Shown here: positions 1-6,140 of the stretch, in pieces
Numbering within the stretch: position 1 is the first letter of the stretch
How the letters are laid out: each line of letters starts with the position of its first letter
Origin: Bacteroidota bacterium
GTDB lineage: Bacteria > Bacteroidota > Bacteroidia > Flavobacteriales > Flavobacteriaceae
Length of the DNA stretch: 6,140 nucleotides
Direction of reading: 5' to 3'
Assembly: GCA_015767395.1 (NCBI GenBank)
Contig: JADWMI010000006.1
Span: 1 to 6,140, forward strand
Program-made: the position numbers and the translations under genes
The notes under the pieces: generated by a model
Database searches by the model: none
What the model was told of the DNA's origin: nothing
What the model saw: only the letters and a program-made list of their open reading frames with translations

Positions 1-2303
1 GCACCATCTAAATAATGATCTAGTAATAACATATTGTTAGGGATACTTCTAAGCAATGCAACAACATGTTTTTCTAATTCTTCTTTGTTGATTACAATCT
101 TCATTCCCTGACCTCCTAATACATAAGATGGACGAACCAAGATTGGAAAATCTAAAGTATCTGCAATTGCAGAAGCTTCATCAGCTGTAGTTGCAGTACC
201 ATATTGTGGGAATGGAATATCTAAATCAACTAATAATTCAGAAAAACGTTTTCTATCTTCAGCTAAATCCAAAGCTTCATAACTTGTTCCAATAATTTTA
301 ACACCCCATTTATCTAGCTTCTCAGCTAATTTTAATGCCGTTTGACCACCTAACTGAACAATTACACCTTCAGGTTTTTCATGCTCAATAATATCATAAA
401 TATGTTCCCAGAAAACTGGTTCAAAGTATAATTTATCAGCTGTATCAAAATCAGTTGAAACTGTTTCCGGGTTACAGTTAATCATAATTGTTTCATAACC
501 CGCTTCTCTAGCAGCTAAAACACCATGAACACAACAGTAATCAAATTCAATCCCTTGTCCAATTCTGTTTGGACCAGAACCTAAAACAACTATTTTTTTT
601 CTGTCTGTAACTACACTCTCATTGTCAGCTATTTTTACACCATCAGGTGTAATCATTTTATTTTCAAAAGTAGAATAGTAATAAGGTGTCTGTGCGCCAA
701 ACTCTGCAGCACAAGTATCAACCAATTTATAAACACGGTTAATATCTAACGCTGTACGTTTCTCTTTTACCTCACTCTCTACACATCCTAACATATGGGC
801 AATTTGTCTATCAGCAAAACCTTTTTGTTTTGCTTCTAACAATAACTCGTATGATAAATTATCTAATTTATTTGTTGATATTTCATTTTCTAAAGCCAAT
901 AACTCTTCGTATTGCTTTAAATACCACATATCAATTTTTGTGATTTCGTGAATTCTGCTCAATGGAATTCCTATCTGAATGGCATCATAAATTACAAAAA
1001 CCCTGTCCCAACTTGCATATTTTAATTTGTGAATAACCGTATCATAATCTCTTTCTCCCTTTCCATCGGCTCCTAAACCATTGCGTTTTATTTCTAAAGA
1101 TTGGGTTGCCTTATGCAGTGCTTCTTGGAAACAACGTCCAATTCCCATTACTTCACCTACCGATTTCATTTGTAACCCTAGTGTTCTATCGGAACCTTCG
1201 AATTTATCAAAATTCCAACGTGGTATTTTTACAATTACATAATCTAAGGTTGGTTCAAATAAAGCAGAAGTTGTTTTAGTAATCTGGTTGTTTAATTCAT
1301 CCAAATGATAACCTATCGCTAATTTAGTGGCTATTTTTGCAATTGGATATCCTGTTGCTTTTGAAGCCAAGGCAGATGAACGAGATACACGAGGATTAAT
1401 TTCAATAGCAATGATATCTTCCTTTTCATCAGGACTAACTGCAAATTGCACATTACAACCTCCGGCAAAATCACCAATTGAGCGCATCATATGAATCGCC
1501 ATATCACGCATTCTTTGGAAAGTGGTATCACTTAAAGTCATTGCAGGCGCTACTGTGATTGAATCACCGGTATGAATACCCATTGGATCCATATTCTCAA
1601 TAGTACAAATAATAACAACATTGTCGTTACTATCTCTTAACAACTCAAGTTCGTACTCTTTCCAACCTAATAATGCTTTATCTATAATTACTTCGTGAAT
1701 TGGAGAAGCTTCTAAACCTCTACTTAACAACTCATCAAAATCTTCTTTATCATATACAATAGATGCTCCATATCCTCCCAAAGTAAATGATGGGCGAATT
1801 ACCAATGGAAAACCATACTCTTGCGCAATTTCTTTTCCTTTTAAAAATGATGTTGCAACTGTTGAAGGCGCTTGCCCAATTCCAATTTTAATCATTAATT
1901 TTCTAAACTGCTCTCTATCTTCTGTAATATTAATGGCGTCAATGTCAACACCTATTAAATCAATATTAAAGTCTTCCCAAATGCCTTTATCGTCAGCTTC
2001 AATACATAAATTCAACGCTGTTTGTCCACCCATTGTTGGTAAAACAGCATCAATATTTGGATGCATTTGCAGAATTTCAATAATCGATTTTGTTGTAAGT
2101 GGCTTTAAATACACATTGTCCGCCAATGACGGGTCTGTCATAATAGTTGCCGGATTTGAGTTAATAAGTGTAACTTCAATTCCTTCTTCTTTCAACGATC
2201 TAATTGATTGAGAACCTGAATAATCAAATTCACAAGCTTGACCAATAATAATTGGACCTGAACCAATTATTAAAACCGACTTAATTTTTGTGTTTTTAGG
2301 CAT
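1..2303 (-). CDS. carB: Carbamoyl-phosphate synthase large subunit, C-terminus off the window
   Basis: The enzyme uses ammonia from the CarA glutaminase, bicarbonate and two ATP to make carbamoyl phosphate for pyrimidine and arginine synthesis in the cytoplasm. The reading frame is open for 767 codons from the ATG at 2303-2301 (MPKNTKIKSVLIIGSGPIII) to the left edge. Residues 1-400 are the carboxyphosphate half: a GSGPIIIGQACEFDYSGSQ nucleotide-fold start, the first ATP-grasp (RPSFTLGGYG, Arg170), ENMDPMGIHTGDSITVAP, and NPRVSRSSALASKATG. The oligomerisation domain follows. The second half opens near residue 573 with GSGPNRIGQGIEFDYC and reaches RPSYVLGGQG before ending at LLLDHYLDG inside the second ATP-grasp. 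From family length I estimate that 180-300 residues are missing, including the MGS-like allosteric domain. No frameshift is seen. The start has no Shine-Dalgarno sequence. It lies downstream of rpmH on the same strand, beyond a terminator, so it is probably transcribed separately. The first glycine loop reads GGYGAS rather than the common GG(S/T)GGG. Confidence 0.97.
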   Translation of the reverse strand, partial: MPKNTKIKSVLIIGSGPIIIGQACEFDYSGSQSIRSLKEEGIEVTLINSNPATIMTDPSLADNVYLKPLTTKSIIEILQMHPNIDAVLPTMGGQTALNLCIEADDKGIWEDFNIDLIGVDIDAINITEDREQFRKLMIKIGIGQAPSTVATSFLKGKEIAQEYGFPLVIRPSFTLGGYGASIVYDKEDFDELLSRGLEASPIHEVIIDKALLGWKEYELELLRDSNDNVVIICTIENMDPMGIHTGDSITVAPAMTLSDTTFQRMRDMAIHMMRSIGDFAGGCNVQFAVSPDEKEDIIAIEINPRVSRSSALASKATGYPIAKIATKLAIGYHLDELNNQITKTTSALFEPTLDYVIVKIPRWNFDKFEGSDRTLGLQMKSVGEVMGIGRCFQEALHKATQSLEIKRNGLGADGKGERDYDTVIHKLKYASWDRVFVIYDAIQIGIPLSRIHEITKIDMWYLKQYEELLALENEISTNKLDNLSYELLLEAKQKGFADRQIAHMLGCVESEVKEKRTALDINRVYKLVDTCAAEFGAQTPYYYSTFENKMITPDGVKIADNESVVTDRKKIVVLGSGPNRIGQGIEFDYCCVHGVLAAREAGYETIMINCNPETVSTDFDTADKLYFEPVFWEHIYDIIEHEKPEGVIVQLGGQTALKLAEKLDKWGVKIIGTSYEALDLAEDRKRFSELLVDLDIPFPQYGTATTADEASAIADTLDFPILVRPSYVLGGQGMKIVINKEELEKHVVALLRSIPNNMLLLDHYLDG

Positions 2304-2356
2304 TTTCTGGTATTAAATATAAAATTTCGTAAATATCAATAAAAATCGTTTTTTTT

Positions 2357-2383
2357 TAAAATTAAGTTTTCAAAACTTATCAA
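2357..2383 (-). promoter_or_regulatory. Possible carB promoter
   Basis: On the minus strand, TTG (2383-2381) is followed after 16 bases by TAATTTTA (2364-2357). The second element differs from the Bacteroidota -7 consensus TAnnTTTG only at the last base, but the spacer is slightly shorter than the usual 17-23. It would give a leader of roughly 50 bases. The region is very A/T-rich, so a chance match is possible. Confidence 0.3.
2364..2378. repeat. Perfect 15-base palindrome upstream of carB
   Basis: AAGTTTT-C-AAAACTT is a perfect inverted repeat with a single central base. The loop is too short to be a good RNA hairpin, so a dimeric DNA-binding protein site is the more natural reading. It fills the spacer of the candidate carB promoter. 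Operator function is inference; A/T richness makes chance palindromes more likely here than elsewhere. Confidence 0.4.
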
Positions 2384-2389
2384 AAAAAC

Positions 2390-2425
2390 ATAAAAAAAGG
2401 TGTTACTAGTAAAAAGTAACACCTT
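2390..2425 (-). terminator. Rho-independent terminator of rpmH
   Basis: Read on the minus strand, AAGGTGTTACT (2425-2415) pairs perfectly with its complement (2407-2397) to give an 11-bp stem with a 7-base loop. The 3' arm of the stem runs into seven consecutive T residues (2398-2392). It begins 21 bases after the rpmH stop codon. The plus strand has no T-run after the stem, so it should work in one direction only, separating rpmH from carB. Confidence 0.9.
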
Positions 2426-2446
2426 ATATATAAAATTATTGTTTCA

Positions 2447-2608
2447 TTATTTCTTTGGTCTCGGATCAGAAGATACACTAATTCTTTTTCTACCTTTAGC
2501 TCGTCTTCTAGCTAAAACTTTTCTACCAGTTACTGAAGCCATACGCTCTCTAAACCCGTGTTTATTTCTTCTCTTTCTTTTTGATGGCTGATATGTTCTT
2601 TTTGGCAT
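2447..2608 (-). CDS. rpmH: 50S ribosomal protein L34
   Basis: A 53-residue, highly basic protein of the large ribosomal subunit. It starts [20 protein letters not shown] and continues with [22 protein letters not shown], the diagnostic L34 pattern. The C-terminal extension [11 protein letters not shown] is longer than in the roughly 46-residue enterobacterial protein and is typical, as I recall, of Bacteroidota. The start ATG (2608-2606) has only an A/T-rich leader and no Shine-Dalgarno sequence. It has its own promoter and terminator and so looks monocistronic. In many bacteria rpmH precedes rnpA and yidC; here the next gene on its strand is carB. Confidence 0.97.
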   Translation of the reverse strand: MPKRTYQPSKRKRRNKHGFRERMASVTGRKVLARRRAKGRKRISVSSDPRPKK

Positions 2609-2643
2609 TACTTATATATTTTAAAATCGCGTTTCTTTTTGAT

Positions 2644-2675
2644 GCTTTTCAATAAGAAGAACTCTTCTTAAAAGC
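2644..2675 (-). promoter_or_regulatory. Hairpin at the predicted 5' end of rpmH mRNA
   Basis: TAAGAAGA (2653-2660) and TCTTCTTA (2663-2670) form an 8-bp stem. It is extended by GCTTT (2644-2648) pairing with AAAGC (2671-2675) across a one-sided four-base bulge. The predicted transcription start, about six bases past the -7 element ending at 2681, falls at the outer end of the stem, so the mRNA would begin in a hairpin. A role as a stabiliser or as an L34-responsive leader is inference. Confidence 0.45.
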
Positions 2676-2680
2676 GTTGG

Positions 2681-2710
2681 CAAATATACAATTAGTTTTG
2701 TGTTTGGCAA
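2681..2710 (-). promoter_or_regulatory. rpmH promoter, Bacteroidota housekeeping type
   Basis: On the minus strand, TTG (2710-2708, within TTTG starting at 2711) is followed after 19 bases by TATATTTG (2688-2681). This is an exact match to the TTTG / TAnnTTTG promoter described for Bacteroides and Flavobacterium, with optimal spacing. The transcript would start near 2675 and carry a leader of about 67 bases before the rpmH ATG. Confidence 0.8.
2693..2700 (+). promoter_or_regulatory. Candidate -7 element for the dienoyl-CoA reductase gene
   Basis: TAGTTTTG matches TAnnTTTG exactly on the plus strand. The nearest upstream TTG (2677-2679) is only 13 bases away, shorter than the usual 17-23, so the -33 element is poor or absent. 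It lies between the -7 and -33 elements of the minus-strand rpmH promoter, so the two promoters would overlap back to back. It predicts a leader of about 94 bases. TATATTTA at 2769-2776 is a weaker alternative. Confidence 0.35.
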
Positions 2711-2799
2711 ATAGAATTTAAAAAAAAATGAAAATATTTATTACACTCTCAAAAATATAAAAAAATCATATATTTATATAAATTATAACAACTTAAAAT

Positions 2800-3678
2800 A
2801 TGTATCAAAAGCCAATGCTTAAGGAAGATAGCCTAAAAGATCAAGTAATTGTTGTTACTGGCGGTGGAAGTGGATTGGGAAAATCAATGACAACTTATTT
2901 TTTAGAATTGGGTGCACATGTAGTGATCACTTCAAGAAATATAGAAAAATTAGAAAAAGTTAAGATTGAATTAGAAGAAAAAACGGGTGGAAAAGTTTTA
3001 CCTGTACAATGTGATGTTAGAAACTATACTGAAGTTGAAGCCCTTTTAGAGGCAACCCTTAAAGAATTTGGTAGAGTCGACGGACTTTTAAACAATGCTG
3101 CAGGAAACTTTATAAGCCCAACTGAAAGATTATCAGCAAATGCTTTTGACACCATTATCGATATTGTTTTAAAAGGAAGCAAAAATTGCACCTTGGCTTT
3201 TGGAAAACATTGGATAGACACCAAACAAGAAAAAGCCACCATATTGAATATTGTAACAACCTATGCCTGGACCGGCTCAGCTTATGTTGTTCCTTCCGCT
3301 ACAGCAAAAGCAGGCGTATTGGCCATGACGCGCTCTTTGGCTGTTGAATGGGCAAAATATGGCATTAGATCCAACGCAATTGCTCCGGGTCCTTTTCCTA
3401 CTAAAGGCGCTTGGGATAGATTATTGCCCGGGGATTTAAGAGATAAATTTGACATGAAAAAGAAAGTTCCAGTTGGCAGAGTGGGTGTTCATCAGGAATT
3501 GGCAAATTTAGCAGCCTATTTAATGAGTGATTTTTCTGCTTATATTAACGGAGAAGTTATAACTATTGATGGAGGTGAATGGTTAAAAGGCGCTGGTGAA
3601 TTCAATATGCTAGAAGAAATTCCTGAAGAAATGTGGGATATGCTGGAAGCAATGATTAGAAATAAAAAGAAAAAATAA
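2800..3678 (+). CDS. 2,4-dienoyl-CoA reductase, SDR family (DECR1-like)
   Basis: A 292-residue short-chain dehydrogenase predicted to reduce 2,4-dienoyl-CoA with NADPH during beta-oxidation of unsaturated fatty acids. The Rossmann cofactor motif is TGGGSGLG (residues 20-27), followed by CDVR (71-74) and NNAAGN (98-103). The usual SDR YxxxK is absent. Instead it has TTYAWTGSAYVVPSATAK, with Tyr155, Ser166 and Lys170 spaced as in mammalian mitochondrial DECR1, plus Asn103 at the position I recall as catalytic there. The stretch AAGNFISPTERLS, the PGP-TKGA segment and the C-terminal GEFN...W tail also match DECR1, so the family call is stronger than a generic FabG-like label. No signal peptide is seen, so it should be cytoplasmic. 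The C-terminus ends in a lysine run. ATG 2800 is used; Met6 (2815) is a possible alternative start, since MLKEDSLKDQ aligns with where DECR1 homology begins. A terminator follows, so it appears monocistronic. Confidence 0.88.
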   Translation: MYQKPMLKEDSLKDQVIVVTGGGSGLGKSMTTYFLELGAHVVITSRNIEKLEKVKIELEEKTGGKVLPVQCDVRNYTEVEALLEATLKEFGRVDGLLNNAAGNFISPTERLSANAFDTIIDIVLKGSKNCTLAFGKHWIDTKQEKATILNIVTTYAWTGSAYVVPSATAKAGVLAMTRSLAVEWAKYGIRSNAIAPGPFPTKGAWDRLLPGDLRDKFDMKKKVPVGRVGVHQELANLAAYLMSDFSAYINGEVITIDGGEWLKGAGEFNMLEEIPEEMWDMLEAMIRNKKKK

Positions 3679-3700
3679 ATAATTAAAAATATAAAATGTG

Positions 3701-3739
3701 ACCCCTTCAAACTTTAAAAAAAATTGAAGGGTTCTTTTT

Positions 3740-3741
<2 letters not shown>
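3701..3741 (+). terminator. Rho-independent terminator of the dienoyl-CoA reductase gene
   Basis: CCCTTCAA (3703-3710) pairs with TTGAAGGG (3724-3731) to give an 8-bp stem with a 13-base A-rich loop. TTC and seven T residues (3735-3741) follow. It begins 22 bases past the stop codon at 3676-3678. The T-run also contributes the -33 TTTG of the pyrG promoter, so terminator and next promoter overlap. Confidence 0.85.
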
Positions 3742-5399
<1,658 letters not shown>

Positions 5400-5433
5400 T
5401 ACATATTCATTAATTATAATCTAAATATAACGA

Positions 5434-5450
5434 TACATTTAGTACATTTG
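5434..5450 (+). promoter_or_regulatory. Candidate yidC promoter (-7 element)
   Basis: TACATTTG (5443-5450) matches TAnnTTTG exactly. It is preceded immediately by the near copy TACATTTA (5434-5441), which makes a nine-base tandem repeat. No TTG lies 17-23 bases upstream, so the -33 element is missing or degenerate. Transcription would start near 5456 and give a leader of about 53 bases. The 5400-5508 gap otherwise holds only A/T-rich sequence and a weak 5-bp inverted repeat (5467-5479). Confidence 0.45.
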
Positions 5451-5508
5451 TCGGACTTTTTAAAAATACTTAAGAAGTAAATGACAGATTGACATTTTAA
5501 ACACACAC

Positions 5509-6140
5509 ATGGAAGAAAAAAAATTCGATTTTAATTCAATAATTGGCTTCGGTTTATTATTTGCAATAATGATTTGGTGGATGTACACCAACCAACCTAC
5601 TCCAGAAGAAATAGCTGCTGAGGAAAAAGCAAAAACTGAACAAGTACAAAAAGAAAACGAGCAAAAAGCTGCTACAGCAAATTTTAATAATAGTTCTGAT
5701 ACTACAATTCAAGGAACCGATTCATTATCATTGGCAAAAGCCCAGGCTCAATTGGGTGCGTTCGCGCATTCAGCGACTTTAACTGATGAAGAAACTGTAT
5801 TAGAAAATGATTTACTTAAACTGGTAATCTCTAATAAAGGTGGACAAATAAAGGAAGCTTTGCTTAAAAATTATGTTACCTACGATTCTTTACCTCTTTA
5901 TATGATAAAAGACAATAATGCGTCTTTTAACCTAAATTTTGGAACTTCAGATAATAGAACACTAAACACAAAAGACCTTCTTTTTGAACCTACTATTTCT
6001 CAAGATGGAGACAATCAAGTGCTGTCTATGAAATTGAAAGTTTCCAACTCTCAATATCTAGAGTATCGTTATGTTATGAAACCAGGTGAATACATGGTTG
6101 ATTTTAATGTGCGCTCACAAGGATTAAGTTCTACTATAAA
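5509..6140 (+). CDS. yidC: Membrane protein insertase YidC, N-terminal part
   Basis: YidC inserts and folds inner-membrane proteins, alone or with SecYEG. Only the first 210 codons are present; the catalytic transmembrane core lies beyond the right edge. The protein starts MEEKKFDFNSIIGFGLLFAI, with a short charged N-tail, one membrane segment (about residues 10-27) and then NQPTPEE. A Glu/Lys/Gln/Ala-rich linker occupies about 31-95. The periplasmic P1 beta-sandwich domain starts near residue 97 (LENDLLKLVISNKGGQIKEA), which parallels the LDLTINTRGGDVEQA region of E. coli YidC. This two-part N-terminus is the long Gram-negative form of the family. ATG 5509 is chosen because it places the membrane segment at the usual position; it has no Shine-Dalgarno sequence. 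It follows pyrG by 109 bases on the same strand, a neighbourhood I recall from other flavobacteria, instead of following rnpA. Confidence 0.93.
   Translation, partial: MEEKKFDFNSIIGFGLLFAIMIWWMYTNQPTPEEIAAEEKAKTEQVQKENEQKAATANFNNSSDTTIQGTDSLSLAKAQAQLGAFAHSATLTDEETVLENDLLKLVISNKGGQIKEALLKNYVTYDSLPLYMIKDNNASFNLNFGTSDNRTLNTKDLLFEPTISQDGDNQVLSMKLKVSNSQYLEYRYVMKPGEYMVDFNVRSQGLSSTI

Larger units (their letters stand above)
2677..2713. repeat. Ten-base direct repeat spanning the rpmH promoter
   Basis: TTGGCAAATA occurs at 2677-2686 and again at 2704-2713, 27 bases apart start to start. One copy overlaps the rpmH -7 element and the other its -33 element. Both elements contain TTTG, which explains four of the ten shared bases; the remaining identity may be chance or a tandem binding site. 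Confidence 0.4.

Noticed and set aside
1933..2211. 92-codon plus-strand open frame
   Set aside because: It lies wholly antisense to carB, whose own frame is continuous and has clear family motifs here; the antisense translation resembles no known protein.
2400..2591. 63-codon plus-strand open frame
   Set aside because: It is antisense to rpmH and its terminator; its hydrophobic look comes from reading the complement of Lys/Arg codons.
2304..2799. A riboswitch or small RNA gene around rpmH
   Set aside because: Apart from the rpmH terminator and the 5' hairpin, the noncoding parts are A/T-rich, and I recognise no riboswitch or known ncRNA fold.
3024..3242. 72-codon minus-strand open frame
   Set aside because: Antisense shadow inside the dienoyl-CoA reductase gene, with no promoter or family signal.
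2800..3678. Annotation as FabG-type 3-oxoacyl-ACP reductase
   Set aside because: The canonical SDR YxxxK motif is absent and the active-site layout fits DECR1 instead.
5481..5492. ATG-ACA-GAT-TGA mini-frame upstream of yidC
   Set aside because: Three codons without conserved context; in A/T-rich leaders such mini-frames arise by chance, and I see no reason to call a regulatory upstream ORF.

Overview
The window looks like chromosomal core-genome DNA from a low-GC member of the Bacteroidota, most likely family Flavobacteriaceae. Three things support this. The ribosomal protein L34, CarB, PyrG and YidC sequences have the flavobacterial character. The gene starts lack Shine-Dalgarno sequences and sit in A/T-rich leaders. 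Two promoters match the Bacteroidota housekeeping consensus exactly (TTTG near -33, 19 bases, then TAnnTTTG near -7). I see no mobile element, CRISPR array, tRNA or rRNA.

Layout. Positions 1-2303 (minus strand) hold most of carB, the large subunit of carbamoyl-phosphate synthase, which runs off the left edge. Positions 2304-2446 hold a strong rpmH terminator and a possible carB promoter around a perfect palindrome. Positions 2447-2608 (minus) are rpmH (L34). Positions 2609-2799 form a divergent control region with a very good rpmH promoter, a hairpin predicted at the 5' end of the rpmH transcript, and a weaker candidate promoter for the plus-strand gene. Positions 2800-3678 (plus) encode a short-chain dehydrogenase that closely resembles mitochondrial 2,4-dienoyl-CoA reductase (DECR1). 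A rho-independent terminator follows, and its T-tract overlaps the -33 element of the pyrG promoter. Positions 3786-5399 (plus) are a complete pyrG (CTP synthase). After a 109-base gap, yidC (membrane protein insertase) starts at 5509 and runs off the right edge.

How the genes relate. CarB makes carbamoyl phosphate for pyrimidine and arginine synthesis, and PyrG performs the last pyrimidine step, UTP to CTP, so the entry and exit enzymes of pyrimidine synthesis lie within 4 kb but on opposite strands. rpmH and yidC, which many bacteria keep together as rpmH-rnpA-yidC near the origin, are both here, but they are on opposite strands, about 2.9 kb apart, and without rnpA between them. The dienoyl-CoA reductase serves beta-oxidation of unsaturated fatty acids and has no obvious link to its neighbours.

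I found no convincing undescribed system. The points most worth a second look are the mitochondrial-type dienoyl-CoA reductase, the structured 5' end of the rpmH transcript, the nearly leaderless pyrG transcript, and the palindrome upstream of carB.
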